Shown here: positions 24,363-32,270 of the stretch, piece by piece | How positions within the stretch are numbered: the first letter of the stretch is position 1 | How the letters are laid out: each line of letters begins with the position of its first letter | Source of the DNA: Anaerolineales bacterium | Lineage (GTDB): Bacteria; Chloroflexota; Anaerolineae; Anaerolineales; Villigracilaceae | Reading direction: 5' to 3' | Length of the DNA stretch: 38,909 nucleotides | Assembly: GCA_024710905.1 (NCBI GenBank) | Contig: JANJTV010000106.1 | Location: 1 to 38,909 of the forward strand | Translations under genes and position numbers: made by a program | Notes under the pieces: generated by a model | Database searches by the model: none | What the model saw: the letters and a program-made list of their open reading frames with translations, nothing else | Told to the model about the DNA's origin: nothing

Positions 24363-25607
24363 TTAGTAACGATAGATAATTTCTTCGCGATTCATCATCC
24401 AGCTCATGGCCCAGAGCAGCAACACAATCACTGCAATGGAACTGGCAAAGCTATAAAGCAGGGGAACGGCCTCGAAACGGTTGACGAGCATGTCGGGAAT
24501 CAGCAGCGTTTGGCTGAATAGCGGGATCAGATAGTGCCAGTTCTCCGGCTGGTAACTATCAATGAAAAACACCATGCTGGTCAGGCTGGGCAGCAGGTTG
24601 ACAATCGAGAGAATCCCGTTGGCCTGGTTTTCGTTGCGGCTCCAAATGCCAACCACGAACTGCAAAACGGTGAAAATCAGCACGGTCATCATCACCAGCA
24701 GGCCAATCATCAGCAGGCCTTGCAGGCTGATCTCTGGCAGGTTGACCTGTTGTTCGCTGGCGCTCACATCCATGATGGCCCTGTTGACTGCAAAGACATT
24801 TTGCATGTCGAACATATTGGCCAAGATCAGCAGGCCGCCCAGCATGGTGGCCACCAAAGAAAAACTTGAAAGCGCCAGGTTGGCAAACCCGTAGGTAATG
24901 ACATAAACGATCTTGCCCATCAATATGCCCGCTCGGCTGGCGGGGGAAAGCAGCAATACTTCCATGGAAAGTTGCTCTTTCTCGCCTGCGGTGGCCGAAA
25001 TGGCATTCGGGGAAGAGAGCGTAAATGCGTAAAAAGTGATGAAAAACACCAACATCCAGCTAAAAAACGAACGCTGGAAGCGCGATTCGGTCACAATTTC
25101 GCGACTCGAGAGCTTGAATGGCTCCAGCGCCTCGGGCCCCAGCCCGGCCTGCGCCAGCCGTTCGGTGGCCAGGTCACGCCGATATTGCATCAGCAGGCTT
25201 TCGAGGCGGGTCGCCGCCGTATTCGCCACCTGGGCCTGCTTTGAAATAATCTCGACTGTCACAGGCTGTCCGATGGCAATTCGCGCTTCAAAATCCGGCG
25301 GGATGACCACGCCAATGGTGTAAGCGTCGCGGCGGACGTCTGTTTCGGCGTCTTCCACGGGGATGAAAACCACCTGGCTGGCTCCCCCGGAGTATTCCAC
25401 CAGTTTCGGGGCCTGTTCCAATCCGCTTACGGCCACTTGCAACTGGTTGGACATCTGATTAAAGATATTGAAAAGTATCAGCGCGTAGGGAATCATGCTG
25501 ATGACCGGCACGGCCAGCCCAAAAGTCAGGATGCTAACCAGCAGCCCGCGCCGGTCCCTGAAGCGTTCCAGCCATTCCTTCTTAAAAACGGTCCAAAAGG
25601 CGTTCAT
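24363..25607 (-). CDS. NatB-like ABC-2 exporter permease
   Basis: A 414-residue membrane half of an ABC-2 exporter. One N-terminal helix (about 22-45) is followed by a large extracellular domain (about 50-185), then five or six helices, the usual layout of NatB-type permeases. ISATAGEKEQLSMEVLLLSPASRAGILMGK is the family's cytoplasmic coupling segment (A-G-E-x-E-x-x-x-x-E-x-L-L-x-x-P). The start overlaps the ATPase stop by 4 bp (ATGA). In Bacillus NatAB exports sodium ions; other members move lipids or peptides, so the substrate is not settled. Several Glu/Asp sit near the membrane ends, but none proves ion transport. Confidence 0.88.
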   Translation of the reverse strand: MNAFWTVFKKEWLERFRDRRGLLVSILTFGLAVPVISMIPYALILFNIFNQMSNQLQVAVSGLEQAPKLVEYSGGASQVVFIPVEDAETDVRRDAYTIGVVIPPDFEARIAIGQPVTVEIISKQAQVANTAATRLESLLMQYRRDLATERLAQAGLGPEALEPFKLSSREIVTESRFQRSFFSWMLVFFITFYAFTLSSPNAISATAGEKEQLSMEVLLLSPASRAGILMGKIVYVITYGFANLALSSFSLVATMLGGLLILANMFDMQNVFAVNRAIMDVSASEQQVNLPEISLQGLLMIGLLVMMTVLIFTVLQFVVGIWSRNENQANGILSIVNLLPSLTSMVFFIDSYQPENWHYLIPLFSQTLLIPDMLVNRFEAVPLLYSFASSIAVIVLLLWAMSWMMNREEIIYRY

Positions 25608-26341
25608 CGCTGCACCTCCACGTCTTCGCGGCCAATCAGGTGAACAAAAGCTTCTTCCAGGGTGTCACGGCCTGCCTGGGCGCACAACTCAGATGTGGTT
25701 CCCTCGGAAATCTTTTTGCCGCGATCCATGATCACAATGCGGTCACACATCCGCTCGGCCTCGCTGAAGACGTGCGTGGACAGGATGATGGTTTTGCCTG
25801 TCCGTTTGAGCTGCTGGACCAATTCGCGCACCTGGCGCGAGCTCATCACATCCAGGCCGCTGGTGGGTTCATCCAGCAGCAGGTTGGGCGGTTCGTGCAG
25901 CAGGGTGCGGGCCAGGTTCACTTTTTGGCGCATGCCCTTCGAAAAATCCTTGCAGGGGCGGGTGGCGAACTCCTGCATTTGCAGGGTTTCGATCAATTCA
26001 TCCACGCGCGCCAAAAGGCGCGGGCGCGGCATGTTGAACAATTCGCCAATATAAATGAGGTGGTCGCGCGGATTAAGATGTCCATACAACCCCCAGGTCT
26101 CCGGCATCACGCCCAGCATGCGGCGGGCTTTATTGGGCTGGTGGGCCACATCAAACCCGCTGACTCGTACTGTTCCGCTGGTGGGCTTGAGCGTGGCCGA
26201 GATGATGCGCATGGTGGTGCTTTTGCCTGCCCCGTTCGCGCCGAGCAGGCCAAGCACTTCCCCTTGCCGGGCTGTAAAAGAGACATCATCCACTGCTGGG
26301 AATTTTTTGAACCGCTTAACCAAGTGTTCTACTTCAATCAT
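25604..26341 (-). CDS. NatA-like ABC transporter ATPase
   Basis: The 245-residue ATP-binding subunit partnering the overlapping NatB-like permease. Walker A GANGAGKST (34-42), the Q-loop-region segment VMPETWGLYGHLNPRDH (typical of Nat/DrrA-type ATPases), signature FSKGMRQK (133-140), Walker B LLLDEP (154-159) and switch His190 in LSTH are all present. The stop overlaps the permease ATG (ATGA), so the two subunits are made together. It is the first gene of this minus-strand pair; the 169 bp upstream hold the GNAT terminator and presumably the promoter. Confidence 0.94.
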   Translation of the reverse strand: MIEVEHLVKRFKKFPAVDDVSFTARQGEVLGLLGANGAGKSTTMRIISATLKPTSGTVRVSGFDVAHQPNKARRMLGVMPETWGLYGHLNPRDHLIYIGELFNMPRPRLLARVDELIETLQMQEFATRPCKDFSKGMRQKVNLARTLLHEPPNLLLDEPTSGLDVMSSRQVRELVQQLKRTGKTIILSTHVFSEAERMCDRIVIMDRGKKISEGTTSELCAQAGRDTLEEAFVHLIGREDVEVQR

Positions 26342-26460
26342 CTTCCCTGCCCTTCGTCAATTTGCAGATTATACAGGCCTTTCGGATTTGTCATGTTGGC
26401 CACAGCGAGACATCTTGCCAGCCGGAAAAAACAAAACATTGGTTCTGTTATTTTGAGTGC

Positions 26461-26491
26461 AAAAAGAGGCCGGTGAATTCACCAGCCTCTT
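26461..26491 (-). terminator. Rho-independent terminator after the GNAT gene
   Basis: AAGAGGC (26464-26470) and GCCTCTT (26485-26491) are the outer arms of a 28 bp nearly perfect palindrome centred on GAATTC. On the minus strand it is followed by a T run (26465-26461). The flanking 26342-26510 gap shows nothing else clear. Confidence 0.85.
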
Positions 26492-26510
26492 AGCTACTGT
26501 ATCAGAGATG

Positions 26511-27011
26511 CTATGCACCAAATGACTGGTGATAGGTCACCTTGCCTTTGGGGATTCTCCCCTCAAATGAAATGGCCTGGAAGTATTTCGCCGGCACACC
26601 CGGCAATGTCAATCCTGTTTCTGGCCTGAAGCCAAACCGGCTGTAGTATGCCGGGTCGCCCAGTACAACACATCCTGACGCGCCTTGTTCTTGTAAGAGC
26701 CGCAAGGCTTCTTTCATCAATGCTGAGCCAACTCCCTGGCGCTGGCAGGTCGGGGAGACAGAAATGGGTCCCAGCCCATACCAGTTTGCTGCGCCATCGG
26801 AAATGGAAACAGGGGAGACGGCAACATGGCCAATTACATCATTCCCCTGTTCGGCCACCAACGAAATGGACAGTTGCCCGGTTTTACGAAGTTCACTCAC
26901 AATGCGTTCCTCGTCAACGCCTTGATTAGGTGTCTTATCGAAGGCGGCTCTGGTTACAACTGCAATTGCGGCAATGTCAGCTTGTTTTTCAGGCCGGATG
27001 ACAAATTCCAT
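26511..27011 (-). CDS. GNAT-family N-acetyltransferase (YhbS-like)
   Basis: A 166-residue acyl-CoA-dependent acetyltransferase of the YhbS type. The acetyl-CoA loop is SVSPTCQRQGVGSALM (about 90-105, with Q/R-x-x-G-x-G/A), and CVVLGDPAYYSRFGFRP (about 124-140) is the C-terminal signature of this subgroup. GLGPISVSP begins the beta strand that packs on the cofactor. It starts 2 bp after the CPBP protease stop and ends before its own terminator, so it is the last gene of the ABC-DUF4177-CPBP-GNAT run. The acceptor is unknown. Confidence 0.9.
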   Translation of the reverse strand: MEFVIRPEKQADIAAIAVVTRAAFDKTPNQGVDEERIVSELRKTGQLSISLVAEQGNDVIGHVAVSPVSISDGAANWYGLGPISVSPTCQRQGVGSALMKEALRLLQEQGASGCVVLGDPAYYSRFGFRPETGLTLPGVPAKYFQAISFEGRIPKGKVTYHQSFGA

Positions 27012-27013
27012 GG

Positions 27014-27904
27014 TTACTCTGTGATGGTAGATTCAGCAGGCAGTTCCACCGGCAATTGCTTGAGCAGTACCAGAAGCCCGACAAACAATGCTGTGACCAG
27101 GATGCCCGCCAGGCTGGCAACAGTGCCTCCCCAGAGCGGGTTGAAGCCTGCAACCAGGAAAATCAACGGCAGCCCACCCCAGGCATTCAGCGAGGCATGC
27201 CCAAAGGCCGGGGCCCAACTGCTGCGGGTGGCCAGGTACAGCCAGCTCATGACTGCGCCGATTGCCACACAGAACAGGATCATCATGAAGATGCCTTCCA
27301 GCGGGTAGCCGGGGTAATTGTGCCCCTGGGCAATGGCCGGGGCGTGCCATACGCCCCAGATGACGCCACTAATCAGGATGGCCTTCCACTGGCCTAACGG
27401 CAACAGGCGGGGCAGCAGGAAACCGCGCCAGCCCATCTCCTCACCCATGGTGGCAAAGACGTTAATCAATGGGCCGAGCAGTAATCCCTGAACGAGCTGA
27501 ATAGCCAGCAGGATTTCAACGGTTAGGCCAGAGCCTGCGGGCAGCTGGGCCACCATTTGTTGCAGTAATGTCATTTCAGGGTCATATTCCGCCAGGCCGA
27601 ACAACACCGAGAGGGGGATGGCTGCAGCGGCCAGCAACGGCGGGATGAACCAGGCCGCCAGGTAAATCCACTTTTTGCCCAGGCGGTTCAGGCCCAGGCT
27701 GCTGAGCGGTTCCTTGAGAATAACAAATGTGGTCACGAGTGCGGCAATGCCTGGGCCCCACATGGCCAGCACAAAACAGCCCAACCGGATCATTGCAACG
27801 GTTTGTTCACCCAGACTGGTGAAGGCTAACGGCAGCAGGAACATGACCCATGAGAAACCAAAGGCGATGCCAAGGAACCAGTAGATGGCTTTTTTATTAA
27901 TCAT
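27014..27904 (-). CDS. CPBP-family intramembrane glutamic protease
   Basis: A 296-residue Abi/CAAX-protease-like membrane protein with about eight helices. Motif 1 is EEMGWRG (155-161, with E155, E156 and R160), motif 2 WGVWHAP (H187), and motif 3 FGHASLNAWGG (H236 and N240); all proposed catalytic positions are present. Family members cleave prenylated proteins, or protect against self-made bacteriocins. No peptide precursor gene is visible next to it. Its ATG overlaps the DUF4177 stop (ATGA), and the GNAT gene follows after 2 bp. A self-immunity role cannot be claimed from this alone. Confidence 0.92.
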   Translation of the reverse strand: MINKKAIYWFLGIAFGFSWVMFLLPLAFTSLGEQTVAMIRLGCFVLAMWGPGIAALVTTFVILKEPLSSLGLNRLGKKWIYLAAWFIPPLLAAAAIPLSVLFGLAEYDPEMTLLQQMVAQLPAGSGLTVEILLAIQLVQGLLLGPLINVFATMGEEMGWRGFLLPRLLPLGQWKAILISGVIWGVWHAPAIAQGHNYPGYPLEGIFMMILFCVAIGAVMSWLYLATRSSWAPAFGHASLNAWGGLPLIFLVAGFNPLWGGTVASLAGILVTALFVGLLVLLKQLPVELPAESTITE

Positions 27905-28146
27905 TTCATGTACTCCTGATTTTTATAGGATGGCATGGAGCGCGTACGCTTCACCCGGTCAGTCAGCGGGCGCTTGGCGATTACGTTGACCTTGTTCATA
28001 TTTTCCAGCACATGGGTCGAAATGACCTCCCAGCCTTGCTCTCCCCATTCGTTCAGGGTGGCTTCCATTTCGGCGGCTTTTATCCCGCCCCAAAAAGTGC
28101 CAAATTCCTGCACGCGGTATTCCCATTGTTTTGTTTCTTCGCTCAT
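27901..28146 (-). CDS. DUF4177 small protein
   Basis: An 81-residue soluble protein. WEYRVQEFG..KAAEMEATLNEWGEQGWEVISTHV is the DUF4177 core (about 8-46): a strand, a helix with LNEWGxxGWE, and another strand. The tail is basic (KRPLTDRVKRTR). Its function is unknown in the family. It lies between the ABC permease (24 bp before it) and the CPBP protease (4 bp overlap), so it is probably cotranscribed with both. Confidence 0.8.
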   Translation of the reverse strand: MSEETKQWEYRVQEFGTFWGGIKAAEMEATLNEWGEQGWEVISTHVLENMNKVNVIAKRPLTDRVKRTRSMPSYKNQEYMK

Positions 28147-28170
28147 TTTTCCTCCGAATCCTAAACTGGG

Positions 28171-28995
28171 CTACAACTTTGCTACCAGGCTGCTGCGCTT
28201 GAAACTGCGTACGCCAAGGGTAATCAGGGCTGCATCCACCAACCAGACCAGTGTCCCAATTGCCAGCACCGTCCCTACGCCGAGAAAGAGCACCCCGCTG
28301 ATTTGCCCAAAGACCAGCGCCAGCACAAATACCACCAGCGAACCGCTTAGCTGGTATGCTTCCATAAACGTCCGTACCCGACTGGAAATCAGCACAGTTG
28401 CCGAAATGCCCAGCAGGGCCAGGGCCGGGGTAAGCCAGAACATCATGGGCCACCAGGAAGCCAGAGGAAACCAGATTTCGCCAAACAGGGGGAAGCTGGC
28501 GATGTTAACCACAAGGATGTAAAGTGCGTAAGTCAACCAGGAAAGGATGACCGCAGGTAACACGGCTGCCAGTACCTTGCCGAGGAACAATTCCATGTCG
28601 CTGGTCGGGGCGTAGAGTAGGGCCTCCATTGTTTTGCGTTCACGTTCACCGACAAATGAATCCGCGCCGACGACCGAGGAGAACATCAGCGGCATAATTA
28701 GGAACATGGGGGCAAACATAAACCCGGTCATGTAGATAATGAACATTTGTTCTATTGTGCGTCCATCGAACAGCGTCAGCAGGTTGGGGGGCATGCTTTC
28801 GAGCAGGGTGTAAATATCGCCCATTTCACGCTGCATATCCTCCACCGGCAGCACCTGCGGCAGCAGTATAAACACCAGTGGAAGCACCACGGCAAAAATG
28901 GATGGCATGGCAATAGCCGGTCCCCAGGCTGCTTTGTTCTGACGGACTTCTGTCAGGTCTTTCCGGGCAATGGCCCAAATGCTGCGCCAGTTCAT
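28171..28995 (-). CDS. ABC-2 exporter permease
   Basis: A 274-residue membrane subunit with six helices. The N-terminus IWAIARKDLTEVRQNK is the amphipathic elbow typical of ABC-2 permeases. A periplasmic loop between the first two helices holds EDMQREMGDIYTLLESMPPN. GADSFVGERERKTMEALLYAPTSDMELFLGK is the coupling segment (E-R-E-x-x-T-x-E-x-L-L). It overlaps the ATPase stop by 4 bp. The substrate cannot be assigned. This exporter is a different subfamily from the NatB-like one at 24363-25607, so the two pairs are not simple duplicates. Confidence 0.85.
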   Translation of the reverse strand: MNWRSIWAIARKDLTEVRQNKAAWGPAIAMPSIFAVVLPLVFILLPQVLPVEDMQREMGDIYTLLESMPPNLLTLFDGRTIEQMFIIYMTGFMFAPMFLIMPLMFSSVVGADSFVGERERKTMEALLYAPTSDMELFLGKVLAAVLPAVILSWLTYALYILVVNIASFPLFGEIWFPLASWWPMMFWLTPALALLGISATVLISSRVRTFMEAYQLSGSLVVFVLALVFGQISGVLFLGVGTVLAIGTLVWLVDAALITLGVRSFKRSSLVAKL

Positions 28996-29951
28996 AGTTC
29001 ACCTGTCTGTAATGCAAAATAGATATCTTCGAGCGTGTAATCTCGCGGGTTGACTTTCAGGATGGCTGCCTTCTCGCGCGTCAGGGCGCCGATCACCTGT
29101 GGAATGATTTCATCTGCTTCCACCTGGATAGCCAGCTTGCCGCCTTCCTCCAGCGCTTGCTTGACGCCGTTCAGAGATTGGAGTTTGGCTGGCAGGCCTG
29201 GCGGGGGAGGGTTGTAAAATTCCACATCCACCCAGCGGACAGGCCACAGGCTGCGCGCCAGTTCTGTCAGGGAACCGAGAGCCAGGATGCGCCCCTTATT
29301 CAGGATGGCTACCCGGTCGCACAAACGCTGGGCATCCAGCAGGTTGTGGCTTGCCAGGATAACCGTCTGTCCGTTGCGACGGCTCAGGCTGGCAATCAGA
29401 TCGTTAACCTGCTGGGCCGCTTCAGGGTCCAGCCCGCTGGTGGGTTCATCCAGGAAGAGCAACGGCGGCTGGTGAATCAGGGCGCGTGCCAGGGCCAGGC
29501 GTTGTTTCATCCCCTTGCTATAGGTTTCAATTTTGTCATTTCCGCGCGCCGAAAGATCAAAGAATTCGAGCATCTCATTCACCCGCCGGGGCAGGGAGGC
29601 CTCCGGGATCTCGGTGAGCGTGCCAAAGAAATGCAGGTTTTCGCGTGCTGAAAGGCGTTCGTATAAGGCGGGCGTCTCAGTGAGTACGCCGGTTTGTTTG
29701 CGTACCTGTTCGCCGTGGGTGGATGGGTCGAGGCCAAACACGCGGGCACTCCCTTTGGATGGGGGCAGGATGCCATTCAGCAGGCGAACGGTAGTGGTCT
29801 TACCGGCGCCATTTGGGCCGAGCAAGCCAAAGACCTCGCCCGGTGCAACCTGAAAGGTCATGCTATCCACCGCGCGGTTGCTTCCAAAGGTGCGTTCGAG
29901 GTTGTGTGTTTCAATGATAGGTTGCATAGAATTTACCGGTTTGTGTGTCAT
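28992..29951 (-). CDS. ABC-2 exporter ATPase
   Basis: A 319-residue ATP-binding subunit. Walker A GPNGAGKT (45-52), signature YSKGMKQR (144-151), Walker B LLFLDEP (164-170), then TSGLDPEAAQ, and switch His202 in ASHN. After residue 245 a long C-terminal regulatory tail ends with LKVNPRDYTLEDIYFALQTGEL, common in DrrA/CcmA-like exporters. ATG 29951 gives the N-terminus MTHKPVNSM; Met9 (29927) is equally possible, and neither has a clear Shine-Dalgarno sequence. It is the first gene of the run ending with GNAT. The parS-like site at 30038-30053 lies 87 bp upstream. Confidence 0.92.
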   Translation of the reverse strand: MTHKPVNSMQPIIETHNLERTFGSNRAVDSMTFQVAPGEVFGLLGPNGAGKTTTVRLLNGILPPSKGSARVFGLDPSTHGEQVRKQTGVLTETPALYERLSARENLHFFGTLTEIPEASLPRRVNEMLEFFDLSARGNDKIETYSKGMKQRLALARALIHQPPLLFLDEPTSGLDPEAAQQVNDLIASLSRRNGQTVILASHNLLDAQRLCDRVAILNKGRILALGSLTELARSLWPVRWVDVEFYNPPPPGLPAKLQSLNGVKQALEEGGKLAIQVEADEIIPQVIGALTREKAAILKVNPRDYTLEDIYFALQTGEL

Positions 29952-30037
29952 TTGAAGAGTCCCAAGTTCACTGAAAAGTGAGAGCTATTTTTAACCTGGG
30001 CGATTCTACGGGCAGTTTTGGGCGTGTGCTGTGCAGA

Positions 30038-30053
30038 TGTTTCACGTGAAACG
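30038..30053. other. parS: parS-like ParB-binding site (15 of 16 positions)
   Basis: TGTTTCACGTGAAACG differs from the bacterial consensus TGTTNCACGTGAAACA only at the last base. It sits 4 bp after the SdpI-like stop, in the gap before the ABC exporter operon. ParB family proteins load here as CTP clamps and organise the origin region for segregation. Confidence 0.85.
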
Positions 30054-30057
30054 TAAC

Positions 30058-30708
30058 TTATTTCGGGCTATTTTGTAGTTCTGCAAATAGAAAGTAGGAG
30101 TAGATGACCGGCGTCAGCGCTGCAATGAATATGGAAGGCATCAATAACCATATTCCGTTCTCGCCAAAGAATGCGCTCAGGATGACCAGTCCGCCGCCAA
30201 TCCGGAAGGTTACTGCGCCGAGTTTGTGGGTTTTCTCCCAGACTTCATCGCTGGAGAGCGTCCAGGGAGTGCGTATGCCGATGAAGAAGTTTCGCTTGGC
30301 TTTTTCGATCAGGAAGCTGATCCCGATAAAGAGCAGGCCCACTGCCGGGATGAGCATGTACGACATGTTGAACTGAACGCCAAGGGCAGCGGCCAGGGTC
30401 AGGGCGTAGACATATAGCATATAAGCCACAAAGCCAACGATGAAGACGTTGTACAAATTGCGAAATTGTTCAATGTTGGCTTTGAGCGGGTCAATGCTTG
30501 GAATAGCTGCCAGCAAGAGCGTTATGCCCAGTGTGATAAGCGGCATCATCCACACGCCCCAGAATTTGGACATGTAGTCATCCACCTGGCCAGCGGCGTT
30601 CCAGTGAGATGGCATCGGGTCGGGGAATTGATTCCAGAGCGCCAGCGCAGCAACTACGGCAATGGCAATCAGGATAAAAGAAATGGTCATGGAAAGTTTG
30701 GTTGTCAT
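30058..30708 (-). CDS. SdpI/DUF1648 family membrane protein
   Basis: A 216-residue membrane protein counted from MTTKLSMTIS, whose ATG follows AAAGGC. An in-frame ATG at 30753 would read through the parS site (MFHVKH) and is rejected. DUF1648 with FPDPMPSHWNAAGQVDDYMSK (about 30-50) is followed by helices and the SdpI-like part NFFIGIRTPWTLSSDEVWEKTHKLGA (about 141-166). About six helices. In Bacillus SdpI is the immunity protein and signal receptor for the SDP toxin and acts by sequestering the repressor SdpR. No toxin gene or SdpR (ArsR-type) is here. It is the last gene of the GntR-SPFH-SdpI run and is bracketed by two parS sites. Confidence 0.88.
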   Translation of the reverse strand: MTTKLSMTISFILIAIAVVAALALWNQFPDPMPSHWNAAGQVDDYMSKFWGVWMMPLITLGITLLLAAIPSIDPLKANIEQFRNLYNVFIVGFVAYMLYVYALTLAAALGVQFNMSYMLIPAVGLLFIGISFLIEKAKRNFFIGIRTPWTLSSDEVWEKTHKLGAVTFRIGGGLVILSAFFGENGIWLLMPSIFIAALTPVIYSYFLFAELQNSPK

Positions 30709-30736
30709 TCGAAAGCCTTTCTGTTCAATATGCAAA

Positions 30737-30752
30737 TGTTTCACGTGAAACA
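30737..30752. other. parS: Perfect parS site
   Basis: TGTTTCACGTGAAACA matches the 16 bp consensus at every position and is a perfect palindrome. It lies in the 49 bp gap between the SPFH stop and the SdpI-like ATG, 699 bp from the first site and about 18 kb from the putative origin. Confidence 0.93.
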
Positions 30753-30757
30753 CAGAC

Positions 30758-31684
30758 TTACTTTTCTTTTGGCATGTTTTGCTGGGCCAAGGAGATCATA
30801 CCGCTTAGCCCGCCGAGATTCATCGTATCCACGGCGCTACTGGGGACGATCACCATCGCGCCCTTTTCCTTCAGGCCTTCGAAGAGCATGTTCATGGCGC
30901 GCAGGTGCAGGGCGGTTGGGTTATTGATGTAGGCCTGCGACGCTTCGGCAAACGACTCTGCGATTTGTTTTTCCGATTCACCCAGGATAACGCGCGCCTG
31001 GCGTTCCCGTTCGGCCTGGGCCTGGCGGCTCATGGCATCTTCCAAATCCTGCGGGATGACGATGTCGCGGATCTCAACGGATTGCACGGTGACTCCCCAG
31101 GGGGTGGTGCGTTCGTCAATCACTTGTTGCAGTTCCTTGTCAATCACGCTGCGGCCAACAAGAATGTCGGCCAGCATCATGCGCCCGGTGATGTCGCGCA
31201 GGGCGGTCTGGGCGGCCCAGTCTACGGCGGCGCGGTAGTCTTCCACTTCTAGGGCGGCTTTTTCGGCATCCCAGACTACCCAGAACAGCACAGCATCCAC
31301 ATCCACGGGCACGGTGTCTTTGGTCAGGGTTTTCTGTGCGGCAAAGGGCGTGACCATGACGCGATGGTCGATCCAGGTCGGGATGGTGTCAATGATTGGC
31401 ACGATCCAGAACATGCCAGGCCCGCGCAGACCCTGCAGTTTGCCCAGTCGTAGCACAATGGCTTTTTCCCATTGATTTGCCACTTTGAGCGCGAACAGGA
31501 TATAGGTGCCAAGCAGGGTGGTGAGACTGACCCAGGTGCCAATCAGCCAGTCTGGCTGGCTGCCGTCCATCCACAGTGCGCCGATAATGCTTGTGGCCAG
31601 GAACAAGCCAAAGAGTGTCCCGGCGATGGGCGGGATGCGCTGGTCAATTTTTGGGTTTTTGCTAATATTGCGTAACATGGTCAT
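30758..31684 (-). CDS. SPFH/Band 7 slipin-type protein
   Basis: A 308-residue stomatin-like protein. Two hydrophobic segments (about 21-38 and 47-67) form the membrane hairpin. The Band 7 domain (about 68-260) has EKAIVLRLGKLQGLRGPGMFWIVPIIDTI, VDVDAVLFWVVWDAEKA and WGVTVQSVEIRDIVIPQDLEDAMSRQAQAERERQA, the slipin signature. A coiled coil follows. Slipins oligomerise on membranes and scaffold lipid microdomains, often with an NfeD partner; none is seen here. It lies 6 bp after the GntR regulator, with SdpI-like next, so regulator, scaffold and SdpI-like receptor form one unit. The function in this unit is unknown. Confidence 0.93.
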   Translation of the reverse strand: MTMLRNISKNPKIDQRIPPIAGTLFGLFLATSIIGALWMDGSQPDWLIGTWVSLTTLLGTYILFALKVANQWEKAIVLRLGKLQGLRGPGMFWIVPIIDTIPTWIDHRVMVTPFAAQKTLTKDTVPVDVDAVLFWVVWDAEKAALEVEDYRAAVDWAAQTALRDITGRMMLADILVGRSVIDKELQQVIDERTTPWGVTVQSVEIRDIVIPQDLEDAMSRQAQAERERQARVILGESEKQIAESFAEASQAYINNPTALHLRAMNMLFEGLKEKGAMVIVPSSAVDTMNLGGLSGMISLAQQNMPKEK

Positions 31685-31690
31685 TTCTCC

Positions 31691-32080
31691 TTATGAAGAT
31701 GGTGAGTTTTCTGTTTGAACTTCAGTCAGAGCCTGTTCGGCTTCGGATGGTCCAAAGCCCAGCCGGGCCGCCTCGCCCAGATAGCGCCGGGCCAAGGCCT
31801 GGAGCGCCTCGTGCTTGAGTCGCTGACTGGTTTCAGGCGGCGGCTGTTCCAAGATGAAGGTGCCGCGCCCTTGCTGGGTGCTGATGATGCCGGCTTCATC
31901 AAGGGTGCGGTAAGCCCGAGCAACTGTGTTGAAATTGATGCGTAGTTCCAGTGCCAGGGCGCGGACAGTGGGCAGCTGGTCGTTGGGTTTGAGCTCCCCG
32001 GCAGCCAGCAAATGTTGAATCTGGGCGACCAATTGGTCAGTAAGTGGAATATCGGAGCGGAAGTCGAGATGAATGTTCAT
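31691..32080 (-). CDS. GntR-family regulator, YtrA-type
   Basis: A 129-residue transcription regulator. The winged helix (about 8-75) has PLTDQLVAQIQHLLAAGELKPNDQLPTVRALALELRINFNTVARAYRTLDEAGI, with the recognition helix INFNTVARAYRTL. Only a short C-terminal helix (about 88-115) follows, as in the YtrA subfamily, which usually controls its own operon and a membrane transporter. It is first in the operon, with the slipin and SdpI-like gene after it. The promoter at 32144-32116 overlaps four 8 bp-phased repeats, a likely autorepression site. The inducer is unknown; in Bacillus YtrA responds to cell-wall-targeting antibiotics. Confidence 0.93.
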   Translation of the reverse strand: MNIHLDFRSDIPLTDQLVAQIQHLLAAGELKPNDQLPTVRALALELRINFNTVARAYRTLDEAGIISTQQGRGTFILEQPPPETSQRLKHEALQALARRYLGEAARLGFGPSEAEQALTEVQTENSPSS

Positions 32081-32092
32081 AGGCGGCTTAGA

Positions 32093-32122
32093 TTGTATAA
32101 TTGTATCTTTGTATCATTGTAT
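32093..32122. repeat. Four TTGTAT repeats at exact 8 bp steps
   Basis: TTGTAT starts at 32093, 32101, 32109 and 32117, so the period is 8 bp with two variable bases between. The array covers the -10 element and about the first 16 transcribed bases of the GntR operon. A repeated half-site at this place is best explained as an operator for the encoded GntR regulator. Confidence 0.8.
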
Positions 32123-32144
32123 ATCAAACGGTATTGTCTGTCAA
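32116..32144 (-). promoter_or_regulatory. Near-consensus promoter of the GntR-SPFH-SdpI operon
   Basis: On the minus strand, TTGACA (32144-32139), a 17 bp spacer and TACAAT (32121-32116): ten of the twelve... eleven of twelve hexamer bases match consensus. The predicted start near 32109 gives a leader of about 29 nt. Confidence 0.75.
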
Positions 32145-32270
32145 TAGGATTCGATCATTTAATGGAATCAGGTGTGGGGGAGCCTGCCGGGGATGTGTAT
32201 ACATATCTTACATTCCTCTTATTCCTGCGTGGTAGAATGTCCCAGCATATCCAAAAAAGGAGAACGATGT

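Noticed and set aside
27014-27904. CPBP protease as proof of a bacteriocin immunity locus
   Set aside because: No precursor peptide or modification enzyme is visible, and CPBP proteins have many other roles.
30709-30753. Longer SdpI start reading MFHVKH
   Set aside because: That extension is the parS site translated. The ATG at 30708 has a ribosome binding site and matches the family start.
30058-32080. SPFH gene as part of an NfeD-slipin pair
   Set aside because: No NfeD-type gene is adjacent; the neighbours are GntR and SdpI-like.
32172-32270. Upstream extension of pdxS
   Set aside because: The extra residues do not match PdxS, and AAAGGAG points to ATG 32271.
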